Origin: Muscardinus avellanarius
Taxonomy: Eukaryota; Chordata; Mammalia; Rodentia; Gliridae
Direction of reading: 5' to 3'
DNA length: 64,000 bases
Assembly (NCBI GenBank): GCA_963383645.1
Contig: OY726559.1
Span: forward strand, 112,023,393-112,087,392
In this document: positions 1 to 10,850 of the stretch, piece after piece
Numbering within the stretch: position 1 is the first letter of the stretch
How the letters are laid out: every line of letters begins with the position of its first letter
The notes under the pieces: model-generated
What the model was told of the DNA's origin: nothing
Database searches by the model: none
Seen by the model: the letters and a program-made list of their open reading frames with translations, nothing else
Made by a program: the position numbers and the translations under genes

Positions 1-49
1 CTGGACACACTCACACACACACACACTCACACACACATTCGCACCCTTT
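1..49 (+). repeat. CA-rich segment duplicated at 964-1023
   Basis: Positions 1-46 repeat the CTGGACACACTCACA start and the ACATTCGCACCC end of 964-1023, with an internal 14-base length difference in the CA-rich part. Confidence 0.8.
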
Positions 50-200
50 GCGACTTAGTGAGACCCTGTTTCAAAATAAAGAATAAAAGCCAAGTCTGGC
101 ATGGTGGCGCACGCTTGTAATCCCCGTGCTTGGGAGGTGGAGACAGGAGGATTGCACTGGTTCAAAGCCAGCCATGCTGGCTTAAGAGACCCTGTTTCAA

Positions 201-291
<91 letters not shown>

Positions 292-365
292 AAAATAGGT
301 CTGGGAGTGTAACCTGGAGGGAGAAGGGTTTCCAGGAACCCCAGTACCACCAAAAAATAAAAAGA
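50..365 (+). repeat. SINE tail and dimeric B1-ID SINE with internal microsatellite
   Basis: A SINE fragment (50-92) is followed by a dimer from 93. Its left half ends in a poly(A), then (TA)n, (TG)n and TATG steps at 199-290, then the ID half (about 296-355). The microsatellite grew from the A-rich linker between the two halves. Confidence 0.85.
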
Positions 366-382
366 AATAAAAAGAATAAAAA

Positions 383-775
383 GCCAGGCATGGTGGCACA
401 CTTTTGTAATCCCAGCATTTGGGAGGCTGAGACAGGAGGATCACAGGGGTTCAAAGCCAGCCTTGGTTACTTAGTGAGGCTCTCAGCAACTTAGTGAGAC
501 CCTGTTCCAAATAAAGTATAAAAATGGGTCTGGGAGTATAGCCCGTAGGTAGAAAAGCCCCTGGGTTCCACCCCAGTACCACCAAAATAAATAAGTAAAT
601 AAATAAATAAATAAATAAATAATAAAAAATCAGGCTAGGGGTATAGGGCTCTGGGTTCCATCCCTAGTACTGTAATAAATAAATGAATAAACAAACACAT
701 AAATACATAAATATAAAAAGGCAGTGGTGAAGCTCAATGATAGAATGCCTCCAAGTTCAACCTCTTAGTGCCGCC
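383..775 (+). repeat. Dimeric SINE plus two ID-like monomers
   Basis: A full dimer at 383-590 with an (AAAT)n tail to 628, then an ID-like piece at 630-680 and a degenerate one at 718-775. Confidence 0.8.
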
Positions 776-2079
776 CAAAAAAACCAACAACAACAACAAA
801 AAAAAAAAAGTGCTGGAGTGTGGGGACCCAGAATCTGGAGAAAGAGAGCCACAGTTGCCTTGGCAACCCCGGAGAAGCGCAGGGACCTAGAGACAGGGAC
901 GCTCCAGGAGCCAGCTCAGCAGGCTCACTCTCCAAGCACAGGCAGGGGAAACTGCTGCCGCGCCTGGACACACTCACACATACACACTCACACACACACA
1001 CACTCACACACACATTCGCACCCAAAGCTTTGGTTGCTTACCGCCTTGGCCGCCGCAGCCTGGGAGGAGGGCCGCGAGCGCTGGGAGCAGCAGAAGCAGC
1101 ATGGCGCTGGCCGGTGTTACTTCTTACTCTCAGAAAAGCGGGTCTCTGATGTCTGTGCTGAACAAACCTAGCCCACAACATCCCTCTTTGGACTTCCGTC
1201 TCCAGCCAACAGACAAGCTTCCCCTGTTTATAACAAAGAAAGCCTGCTCCTTCCCAAACCTCAGCCTCCTATTCAGCTCTCCCCTCCCCACAGGTCTGGG
1301 GCTCCTGTCTGCCTTCCAGAATCCTCCATTTCACTCACCTTTCTCTATTTTAACGGCTATGGAAAAAGTCTTACATGGCATTAAATAAACTTCTCTTTCT
1401 CCTTCTCTTTTTTCTTTTTTTCCTTTTTTGCAAGTGCCGGGAATCGAACCTAGGTCCTCACGCATTGGCTGTGACCCCACTCGCCCTCTTGAATTATCCC
1501 CCGACACGGCACCGTCCGTACCTCACCCCCAGCCCACCAGTCACCTCTCGGACTCCCCCCGGGCTGCTCAGTTCGCTTTTTGGAATACCCTCCGATGGTT
1601 CTGTGCAGCAGTAGAAACTGCCACCAGTTTTCCGTTATTCTTAGAGAAAAGCCATCACAGAAACCACAGAGACATTGGACGGTGTAAAAAAAAAAAATGG
1701 TCTTCTGTTTGACTTTCATTGCTATAGTCACCAGTCAGTTCGCACCTGCCAGGAACCAAGCCAGGCGTCCTGCTTCTCTTAGAAGTAGACATGTTGAACA
1801 GTGCTGTGCTTTGTTGAAGGAGCCCGCAGCCTCTGTTCAGGGAGAGAAACACACCAAGAACCGTGAATCTTGGCGCGCTGACTGTTATTATAATGTCCAC
1901 ACTCTAAGTTTTTAAAATCCTGCTTGACAGAATCAAAACCATGTATGGGGAAGGAGCCTGGAAGACGATCAGCAGGGGCTGCGAGCATCTATGCACCATT
2001 ATACGACTGTATAGCTACATTATAATGTGAGGCTACAAGTCACTAATAAAAGTTTGGAGATATTTTTTGGGTATGTTTT
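776..2079. other. Mostly single-copy sequence, no gene recognised
   Basis: Contains a CA microsatellite (964-1018), a GC-rich patch at 1030-1110 leading to an ATG at 1101 in fair context (95-codon frame, no family recognised), a pyrimidine tract at 1400-1430 and a tRNA-like SINE fragment near 1435-1470. The AATAAA near 1384 could be a poly(A) signal. I cannot assign a gene. Confidence 0.4.
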
Positions 2080-2557
2080 TGTTTTTGTTTTGTAGTTTTA
2101 GGGATAGAACCCAGGGGCCTTCTACCTCCGGGCTACACTCCCAGACCTATTTTATACTTTATTTGGAGACAGGGTCTCACTAAGTTGCCGAGAGCCTCGC
2201 TAAGTAGCTGAGGCTGGCTTCGAACCTGCGCGATCCTCCTGTCTCAGCCTCCCAAGCGCGGGGATTACAAGTGTGCGCCCCCACGCCCGGCAATAAAAGT
2301 ATTTTTTTTTTAAATCTTGCTTGAAACAGTATTTTTTTCTTTGCCTTTTTTTTTTTTTTTTTTTAATGGTAGTGTGGGATTGAACCCAAGGGCATTCTAC
2401 CTCTGAGCTGCACTCCCACCCCTATTTTATGTTTACTTTCAAACAAGGTCTCGCTAGGTTGCTGAGAGTCTCACTGCTTGCTGAGACTATCCTCGAACCT
2501 GTGATCCTCATGTCTCAGCCTCCCAAGTTCTAGGATTATAAGCATGCGCCGCCACAT
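2080..2557 (-). repeat. Two dimeric SINEs, reverse
   Basis: Copies at about 2080-2291 and 2343-2557, each with a left poly(T), the ID half, then the B1 half ending in the complement of the SINE 5' end. Confidence 0.85.
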
Positions 2558-3020
2558 TCTAAAGTGGTGCACCTTAACTAAGGTTGGTGAATATGACTTT
2601 GGTCTTCAGCAGTTCCCGTGACTGTTCTGTGCTTCGATGGGGCTATTTCTCAATTGGAACATCTCCTGGGTAAACTTAGGTTTGTAGGGACTGGGATCCT
2701 TGAAGAAACTTTAGAAGGCTTCTCCCTGGCTCAAATAAAACAGGGTTCCAGCAGAGGTTAGTTCCTGGGGAGGGAGAGCAGCGTGGGTGATTTAGGAGAG
2801 GAAGCAAGGATTTGGCCGAGGGGCATCCTTGGGGCTGGGGCACAAGGTAAGTCAGAGGGAAGATGGAAGGAGGGAGCGAAGAGGTAAGTGGGGCGGGGGG
2901 AATCGTACAATCTTCAGGGAACAAAAAGATGGAACTCAAGCTCAGAAATAGAGATGGAGATGAGAGAGAGAGAGAGAGAGTGTGTTTCCTGAATTGTAAG
3001 AAGCCAATGGCTGTGTTCAG
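2558..3020. other. Single-copy sequence
   Basis: No repeat except a short (GA)n at 2964-2980. No coding signal found. Confidence 0.4.
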
Positions 3021-3214
3021 AAGATGAAGAAGGAGAAGAAGAAGGAGGAGGAAGAGGAGGAGGAGGAGGGGAAGGAGAAGGAGGAGAAGAACAGAAGAAG
3101 AAGAAGAAGAAGAAGAAGAAGAAGAAGAAGAAGAAGAAGAAGAAGAAGAGGAGGAGGAGGAGGAGGAGGAGGAGGAGGAGGAGGAGGAGGAGGAGGAGGA
3201 GGGAGGAGAAAAGA
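3021..3214 (+). repeat. Long purine tract: (GAA)n followed by (GAG)n
   Basis: Almost pure purine on the plus strand: irregular GAA/GGA to 3090, about 18 GAA repeats to 3148, then about 18 GAG repeats to 3200. It directly precedes a SINE. The predicted poly-Arg, poly-Gly and poly-Leu frames are artefacts. Confidence 0.95.
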
Positions 3215-3225
3215 CTTAGTAGCAG

Positions 3226-3435
3226 CCGGACGTGGTGGCACACGCTTGTAATCCCAATACTTAGAAGGCTGAGACAGGAGGATTGCACAGGTTTGAAGCC
3301 TGCCTCAGCTACTTAGTGAGACCCTGTTTCCAAATAAAATATAAAATAGGTCTGGGAATGTAGCCCCAGAGGTAGAAAGTTCCTGGGTTCCACCCCCAGA
3401 ACTAAAAAAAAAAATGAAGAAAGAAAAAGAGAGAG

Positions 3436-3489
<54 letters not shown>

Positions 3490-3530
3490 GAGAAAGAGAG
3501 GGGAAAGGAGATAGAAAAAAGAAAAGAAGG
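3226..3530 (+). repeat. Dimeric SINE with (GAAA)n tail
   Basis: Dimer at 3226-3410; its A-rich tail has expanded into GAAA repeats (about 3417-3490) and mixed purines. Confidence 0.85.
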
Positions 3531-3785
3531 CAGGCAGGCAGGCAGACCTTCTAGTTGCAGCGTATAAGGAGTGGGCCCTCAGAACAGTAGGGTGCAGTCC
3601 AGGTGGGCAGCTGGGGTGTGCGCGCAGAGTCACACAGCAGGGGCCCAGGTGACTAGGTTTCTGCAATCATCCTGTGACTATCCCCAGGCCTAAGGGACGC
3701 CACATTAGCAAACCAAATGGACAAAAACAAGAACAAAGCAAAACATTGTAATAGATTCAAAGAGAGACATTTGGGGGGGAAAAAA

Positions 3786-4287
3786 GAAGCCAGACATGGT
3801 GATGCATACCTGTCATCCCAGTCCTTGGGAGGCTGAGGCAGGAGGATCACAGATTCAAGGCCAGCCTCAGCAATTTAGTGAGACCCTCAACAATGTAACA
3901 AGATCCTGCTTCAAAATAAAAGTAAATAAATAAAATAGGGCTGGGAGTGTAGCTCGGAGATGGAACACCACTGGGCTCAATCTTTAGTACCACCAAAAAG
4001 GGAAAAAAATTAGCCGGGCGTGGTGGCGCAGCTTGTCATCCCAGCATTCAAGAGGCTGAGACCAGAGGATCGCGGTTCGCAGACAGCCTCAGCTACTTAG
4101 TGAGGCCCTCTGCAACTCAGTGAGACCCTGTTTCAAAATAAAGAATAAAAAACAGGGCAAGGGTGTAGCTCAGAGGTCAAATGCCTCTGGGTTCCATCCC
4201 CAGACCTGCAAAAAGAAAATAAAAAAAGAATAAAAAATAGAGCTGGAGGTGTAGCTTGGAGGTAGAATGCCCCTGGGTTCCATCACC

Positions 4288-4341
<54 letters not shown>

Positions 4342-4382
4342 ACACACAAATAAATAAATAAATAATAAAAATTAAAAAAAAA
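3786..4382 (+). repeat. Two dimeric SINEs, one ID monomer, (CA)n and (AAAT)n
   Basis: Dimers at about 3788-3995 and 4012-4215; an ID monomer at 4238-4290 whose tail has become (CA)n (4290-4348) and AAAT. Confidence 0.85.
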
Positions 4383-5135
4383 AATTAAAAACCTACCCTG
4401 AGATTTTACCTAACCTCAATTAGAATGGCAATCATTAAAAACACAAACTAATAAATGCTGGGGACGATGTGAAGAAGAACTCTGATATACCGTTAGTGGG
4501 ATTGCAATTTTGGAAAACAGTATGGAGGATCCTCAAAAAAAAAAAAAAAATGGGAATGAACCTACCATATGACGCACCTATACCTCCTGGTATCTACCCA
4601 ATAGGACGGAAACCAGACTGCGTAGACACTCATGCATATCTACGTCTACAGCTGCACAAGTCATAGTTGCCAAACTATGGAACCAGCCAAGATGTCCACC
4701 AGCAGATGAGTGGATTGCAAAATTATGGGATGTACACACAAGGGAATTCTGCCCAGCCATAAAGAGGGACAAAGTTATGCCATTTGTGGGGAAACAGATA
4801 GAACTAGAAGATATTATGCTAAGTGAGATCAACCTGTCACAAGAAGGGAAACGTGGGGTGTTCTCCCTAATATGCGGAGGCCAGGGAGAAGCTGAGGGAC
4901 TCCGGACAAAGGAGAAACCGCAGTGGAGTGCGGGAGGGGTCTGAGGGAGGGAACACGTCCATGGACATGATGTACATACACGGATTTTTCAGTGCCAAGG
5001 ATGGGGAGGGAGTGGGGTGGGAGGGGTAGGAGACTCGCCGAGGACTGTGTGCAAGCGTGCGTCTATCAACTCTGAGCCTCATCAAGATGTACAAATACAA
5101 TGCACCAATAAAATGAATAAATAAATAAAATATAG
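4383..5135 (+). mobile_element. Truncated L1 retrotransposon 3' end, sense
   Basis: The end of ORF2 and the 3' UTR of an L1 element. Landmarks are the stretch around 4455-4520 (GGGACGATGTGAAGAAGAACTC), the CCATATGACGCACC segment, and the TTCTCCCTAATATG boundary leading to a GA-rich 3' UTR. It ends in an A-rich tail at 5106-5130. It is 5'-truncated with no intact frame. Confidence 0.8.
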
Positions 5136-5149
5136 GCCCCGAAGAGATC

Positions 5150-5845
5150 CCATATACACCCTCCGCCATGTGAGAGCTCACCCAGAGGGTGTCTTCTATG
5201 GACCGTAATGGCACCTCTAGTTCCGCCCACCTTGACCTACAGGTTCCGTGTTGATTCAGTGTTGGACTATGCCTTCTTCAAGGAGCTGCAGGTCCCTGGT
5301 CTGATTTCCAAGTCTCTGATCCATCTTGAATGGACTCTTGTGCAGGATGAGAGCGAGCGGGTTTATTTCCCTCTCTCTGCACGTGGTTGACTAGTTTTGC
5401 CAACACTATCTGTTGTTCAGGCTGTCTTTTTTCCAGCGTATGTTTTTGGCGTGGATCCCACCTGACCCAGTTCGTGTGCTCCTTTCTGTGATGAGTCGGT
5501 CACAAAAAGTGAAAAACCGGACGCTCTCCCTAATATGTAGAAGTGAGGGAGAAAAGGGGCCATAGGAGGGACTCGAGACGGAGGAGAAGAAACCATAGAT
5601 GCGCAAATAAGGCTCCCTGACTGAGGGGGATGGTGGGGGGAGAGGGAGGTTCCCGAATGTACACGATGTCCATTCACAAACACATCAGAGCCGATCACTA
5701 AGCCCAACACGAGAAGGAGGGAGGGGAGGGAATAGGGAGGGAATCGGGAAAGGGCTAAATGAGTGATGTGTGCCTCCACCACCTTGTACCCCATTGAGAT
5801 GCAGGACTACAGTGTACCATAAAAAAATTAAAGTTACTAAAAAAG
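5150..5845. mobile_element. Second L1 3' end with inverted 5' segment
   Basis: Positions 5490-5845 are a sense L1 3' UTR resembling 4860-5110, ending in an A-rich tail. Positions about 5160-5455 look like L1 ORF2 sequence in antisense, with the landmark GGCTGTCTTTTTTCCAGCGT. Antisense followed by sense in one copy is the pattern made by twin priming. Confidence 0.6.
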
Positions 5846-6235
5846 AACTCAGCCAGGCAGGGGCGGGGCCGCGGTCTCCCAGCCACAAGCTGCTCAGAAC
5901 CCGATGCGAGTTCCCTCCCCGCACAAACTCACACTCACTGACTCCTCCCTCACCAGCAGAAACCTCAGCTTCCCTCCCCGGGAAACCCACTGCCAGGCGC
6001 TACCACCCGTGTCCTACTGGGCTTCTTCTTCCCTCCCACACAGCCCGGCTGTTTCTCTCCCCCGACCGTCTTTCCTGTGTTGGCCTGTGTGTTTCTGGCT
6101 TCTCATCATAAAGTCCTGGCAGTGAGAGGAGCTTTGGAAAGAGAGTTCAGGTGAATGTCCGGATAAGACATCTAATTGAAAAGGTTGTATCATCGCTCTG
6201 GCCTCGGTTTCTTTACATAAGAAATGACTGCGCCA
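5846..6235. other. Single-copy sequence, GC-rich start
   Basis: GC-rich at 5855-6010. An ATAAA at about 6106 follows a pyrimidine-rich stretch. No gene or repeat family recognised. Confidence 0.3.
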
Positions 6236-6730
6236 ACATGCAGTGGCACACACTTGTAATCCAAGAACTTGGGAGGCTGAGACGGGAGGATCGCGGGTTC
6301 GAGGCCAGCCTCAGCAACTTAGCAAGATCCTGTTTCAACTTTTAAGAATTTTTTTTTAAAGAACTGGAGGTGTATCTTGAAGGTAGAATGCCCCTGGGCT
6401 CGCTCCCTGGTACCACATTGCTTGATCGCGCAACGCTGGGCATCCTCTGTGCAAATATGTTAAAACACAGCTATGGATTCTGTTTTTTGAAAGATGGCAT
6501 ACCACAGTACTTTAAAAGGCATACTAATCCAGGTATGGTGGCGCCCGCTTGTAATCCCAGCATTCGGGAGGCTGAGACCAGAGGACCGCGGTTCGCGGAC
6601 AGCCTCAGCTACTTAGTGAGGCCCTCTGCAACTCAATGAGACCCCGTTTCAAAATAAAAAATAAGAAATAGGACAGGGGATATAGCTCAGAGGTTGAATG
6701 CCCCTGGGTCCCATCCCCAGGCCCACAAAA

Positions 6731-6773
<43 letters not shown>

Positions 6774-6775
6774 AA
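6236..6775 (+). repeat. Two dimeric SINEs with (AAAT)n tail
   Basis: Copies at about 6236-6420 and 6528-6728, the latter followed by AAAT repeats to 6772. Confidence 0.8.
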
Positions 6776-6825
6776 AGGCATAGTAGTATAAAACACCCAG
6801 AAATAAAAGTTAAGATTGTAAATTT

Positions 6826-7240
6826 TTTTGTGGTACTGGGGATTGAACCCAGAGCATTCTATTTGTGAGCTACACCTCCAGCCCCCTCCCCTTTTTTGGA
6901 GGGGGTACTGAGAATGGAACCCAAGGGCACTCTACTTCCAAGATACACCCCCAGCCCTATTTTTTATTCTTTATTTTGAAACAGGGTCTCACTGAGTTGC
7001 AAAAGGCCTCACTAAGTAGCTGAGGCTGCTCTCGAACCTCAATCTCCTGTCTCAGCCTCTCAAATGCTGGGATTTCGAGCATGCGCCCCCACGCCGGGCT
7101 CCAGCCCTATTTTTTATTCTTTATTTTGAAACAGGGTCTCACTAGGTTGCAGAGGGCCCCACTAAGTAGCTGAGGCTGGCAGAGAACCTATGATCCTCCT
7201 GTCTCAGCCTCCCAAGCACGTGCCATCCAGCTGGGCTTAT
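6826..7240 (-). repeat. ID monomer, dimeric SINE and truncated SINE, reverse
   Basis: ID at 6826-6885, dimer at about 6900-7100, and a B1-half copy at 7105-7240. Confidence 0.8.
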
Positions 7241-7745
7241 AAATTCTTTTCAGATTCAGTGCTACATTTACAACGAAAACGGGGACGTTCCCCCCAGACA
7301 AAACAAAAAAGAGATGCGACCCCAGAGAGGCAAACGGGGCTCAGCGCCTGGCCCTGCAGGACACTGTCTGGTTGCTTGGATCAGAAGACAAGGTCCTGGA
7401 CTCAAACCCTGTCGGGGTTGCAGCTGAGGTTTGTGCTGTACCCTCACTTCTGTGATACGCAAACTAGAAAATTATCTGTCCAACTATATAGAGAAGGAAG
7501 TATGTATGTCTATTCATTAAAAGATGTGGCTTTTGGGTTCCTCATTCTGGGAATTACTAATCACTGGTCTGAGCTAAAAGTTTAGAAATAATCTGCTTAC
7601 ACGATCCTGGAATTAGATATGCAAGAAATGTAAAGAAAAGGTAATTCCAGGTGTGTGATCCCTCCGCAACACCTGGTGAGAGGCAAGGCAAATTGGTCAA
7701 GGGAACTGCCTTTCCAACAAACTGCTAGAGATTCCCACACATAAA
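7241..7745. other. Single-copy sequence
   Basis: No recognisable repeat or gene; an open frame runs out of the neighbouring SINE and has no family. Confidence 0.35.
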
Positions 7746-7949
7746 GCTTCTTTTTTTTTTTTTTTTGTGGTACTGGGAATGGAACCCAGGGGCCTTCTAC
7801 CTCCGGGCTATAATCCCAGACCTATTTTTTTAATATTTTATTTGGAGACAGGGTCTCTTAAACCAGCTGAGGCTGGCTTCGAACCTGTACCATCCTCCTG
7901 TCAGCCTCCCGAGCGCGGGGATTACAAGCGTGCGCCACCGCGCCCGGCA
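7746..7949 (-). repeat. Dimeric SINE, reverse
   Basis: Left poly(T), ID half, then B1 half to the CCGGC end. Confidence 0.85.
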
Positions 7950-8410
7950 AAGCTTCTCTTAATATGAGGCCGTTGCCCAAACTTGAAGAACAAAGGAAGA
8001 AGTGATCCATTATAAGGGAAAGTTGTCAAAAAAGATGAATTGTTTAGTTCCCCTAAGAAACTGCCCATAGAAAAAAATGATATTTGAAAAACCTTAAAGA
8101 TATCTTAAGACACCAAGAAAAAAAATAGAGATTTTTTTTAAATATCGGGCATATTTTAAAAATGAATTAGACCTCTAGAAATAACTCTCTGCTATAATTT
8201 AAAACACAATGGATGGATCAAACAATGAAAGACAAAGTAATTTTAAAATATTTCTAAATTGTAATATATGGAATGTTTCCTGTACTGAAATACAGAGATA
8301 AAGAGCCACTGAAAATCGAAGAGAAATTAAAAATATGAAGATCATAAAACATAACAGGCATTCATAAGGAAACAAAACACACCCCAGTAAGAAAATATAC
8401 GGCAGGGTAC
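7950..8410. other. AT-rich single-copy sequence
   Basis: AT-rich and full of stops in every frame; nothing recognisable. Confidence 0.35.
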
Positions 8411-8611
8411 CATCTTCATCTGGTACTAGAGGTCGAACCCCGAGGATTCTATCTGATCTGAGCCGTACTCCCAGCCCTCTTTATTTTTGAAATAGAGTCT
8501 TGCCAAGTTGCTGAGAGTCTTCTAAGTTGCTGAGGCTGGCCTCAAACCTGTGATCCTCCTATCTCAGCCTCCCAAATACTGGGATTATGGGATGCACCAT
8601 CATGCCTGGCC
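8411..8611 (-). repeat. Dimeric SINE, reverse, diverged
   Basis: ID half at 8418-8480, then the B1 half ending at CATGCCTGGCC. More diverged than neighbouring copies. Confidence 0.75.
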
Positions 8612-8715
8612 GATAAGAGGATACATATTTAAAGAAATTGTGGGTTTCTTTAAATATTTCAAAATTTTAAAAAATCATGAATCATTGGATTCAGGAAAAA
8701 TAAAAGTTCCAAAGA

Positions 8716-8758
8716 ACGGAGGAGAATGATGGCTCTGGGCTCCATCCCCAGACCCGCC

Positions 8759-8828
<70 letters not shown>

Positions 8829-8921
8829 GAAGGAAGGAAGAAGGAGAGAGAAAGAAAGAAAGAGAGAGGAAGAAAGAAAGAAAGAAAGAGAGGGAGGGAG
8901 AGAGAGAAAGAGAGAGAGAAA

Positions 8922-8985
<64 letters not shown>

Positions 8986-9640
8986 TTATAGCCTGACATG
9001 GTGGTGCATTCTTGTAATTCCAGTATTTGAGAGGCTGAGATTCTCATCAACCTAGGGAGACCTTGCTTCAAAATAAAAAATAAAATAGGGCTGAGAGTGT
9101 ATCTCAGAGGTAGAATGCTCCTGGATTTCATCCCCAGTACCGCAAAGAGAGAAAGAGACAGAGACAGAGAAAAAGAAAGAGACAGAGACAGAATTATTAA
9201 GTTCCCCATTGTGGAGGCACACGGACGAATAAGACAAAATAAATGAAGAGAATAAGGAGTCCAGAATTTAAAGTAAATGCAGCCGGGCGTGGTGGCGCAC
9301 GCTTGTAATCCTGCACTTGGGAGGCTGAGACAGGAGAATCGCACAGGTTCGAAGCCAGCCTCAGCTACTGAGTGAGGTTCTCAGCAACTTATTTCCAAAT
9401 AAAATATAAAATAGGTCTGGGAGTATAGCCCGGAGGTAGAAAAGCCCCTGGGTTCCACCCCCAGTACCACCAATAAATAAATAAAAAAACAAACAAAATC
9501 GGGCTTGAGGTTTAGCTCAGAGGCAAAATGCCTCTGGGTTCAATCCCCAATGCCACAAAAAAATAAAAATAAAAAATAAAAGTAAGGCTGGGGATGTTGC
9601 TCGGAGGTAGAATGCCCCTGGATTCTACCCCCAGTACAGA
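8716..9640 (+). repeat. ID fragment, long (GAAA)n microsatellite, dimeric SINEs and ID monomers
   Basis: ID fragment at 8716-8758 followed by GAAA repeats and GA variants to 8985, dimers at 8990-9146 and 9283-9473, ID monomers at 9500-9558 and 9584-9640. The polypurine tract gives long artefact frames on both strands. Confidence 0.85.
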
Positions 9641-9651
9641 AATAAATAAAG

Positions 9652-9752
9652 AGGGGGGAGAGGGAGGGAGGGAGGGAGGGAGGGAGGGAGGGAGAGGAAG
9701 GAAGGAAGGAAGGAAGGAAGGAAGGAAGGAAGGAAGGAAGGAAGGAAGGAAG
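9652..9752 (+). repeat. (GGGA)n-(GGAA)n microsatellite
   Basis: About ten GGGA units followed by about fourteen GGAA units, grown from an ID-element tail. Confidence 0.9.
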
Positions 9753-9754
9753 AT

Positions 9755-10850
9755 GCAACCAAGTTCATTCTGCCTATCAGTGCTGCTGGTTAATCATCTT
9801 TTTTCTACTTTGGTGCACTGCAGCCTCCATCATAATGTAGTTCAGTGACAGTGACACGCACACACGCGGCTTGGCGGCTTCCCCCCTGGCTCCCTCCCGT
9901 CCCCAGCCCCTTCCCCACACCGGCAGTGAGATGGGCGGTGGTATTTCTCACATATGCACATAATGTCCATGGAAGTCAACCTCCATCAGTTCTCCTTCTT
10001 TCTCCCCCCTCCAAGCCCCCTCCTGGCTCCACTGGAATTTCTTCTCCGTTCTCTAAAGTTTCCCTTATACCCCAAATACTCCCCAGCTTCTGCATGTTTG
10101 AGAAAACCACTCTTGGGAATAGAGACTGTTCAAATAGAACATTCTCCTTTTCTCCAATAGAGAAAAGAGACTGTGGCCCTTCACTCTCCGTGACTGGCTA
10201 ATCTCACTTAATATCATTTTCTCTGGGTCCGTCCATTTTCCTGCCAATGACATTATTTTGTTCTTCTTGAGCTGAGTAGAATTCCATCGTGTGGGTATCC
10301 CATAATCTTGTAATCTAGTCATCTGTGGATGGACATCTAGGTTGGTTCCATAATTTGGCTAGTGTATTTTTTTTTTTTTTTTTTTTTTTTTGGTGGTGGT
10401 ACTGGGGTTCCTGCAAACCATTCTACCTCCAGGCTACACTCCCAGACCTATTTTATATTTTTATTTGGAAACAGGGTCTCTTAAGCCAGAGCGGCTGGCT
10501 TCGAATCTGCGCGATCCTCCTGTCTCCTCCTCCCAAGTGCAGGGATTACAAGCGTGCCCACCACGCCCAGCTTGGCTAGTGTAAATTGTGCTGCTATGGA
10601 CATGGGTAAGCGTATGTTACTATAATTCTCTGATTTCAGTCCCTTTAGAAGGATATCCAGGAGTGGTATAGCTGGATCATATGGTGGATCCATTCCCAGT
10701 TTTCTGAGAAATCTCCACACTGATCTCCATGGCAGCTGCATTAATATCCAATCCCACCAACACTGTGGAAGAGTTCCAATCGCCCCACATCCTCGCCAGC
10801 ATGACTGTCATTTCTAAAAAAATATTAAAATAAAATAAAGTGTGGTGTCA
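9755..10850 (-). mobile_element. L1 3' end, antisense, split by a SINE
   Basis: The minus strand reads as L1 ORF2 end and 3' UTR. Plus-strand landmarks are the CATCTGTGGATGGACATCTAG and the CCCACCAACACTGTGG segments. A SINE at 10367-10571 interrupts it. No intact frame. Confidence 0.8.
10367..10571 (-). repeat. Dimeric SINE inserted in L1 with 12-bp target-site duplication
   Basis: TTGGCTAGTGTA occurs at 10355-10366 and again at 10572-10583, flanking a complete reversed SINE with its poly(T) on the left. This fixes the SINE ends precisely and shows it is younger than the L1. Confidence 0.92.

Noticed and set aside
1101..1388. 95-codon frame after a GC-rich patch with fair start context
   Set aside because: No membrane, signal or family features, and it ends at a SINE-like pyrimidine tract; kept only as a note in the regional entry.
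8691..9344. 217-codon Ser/Leu/Phe-rich minus-strand frame
   Set aside because: It is translation of (GAAA)n microsatellite and SINE sequence.
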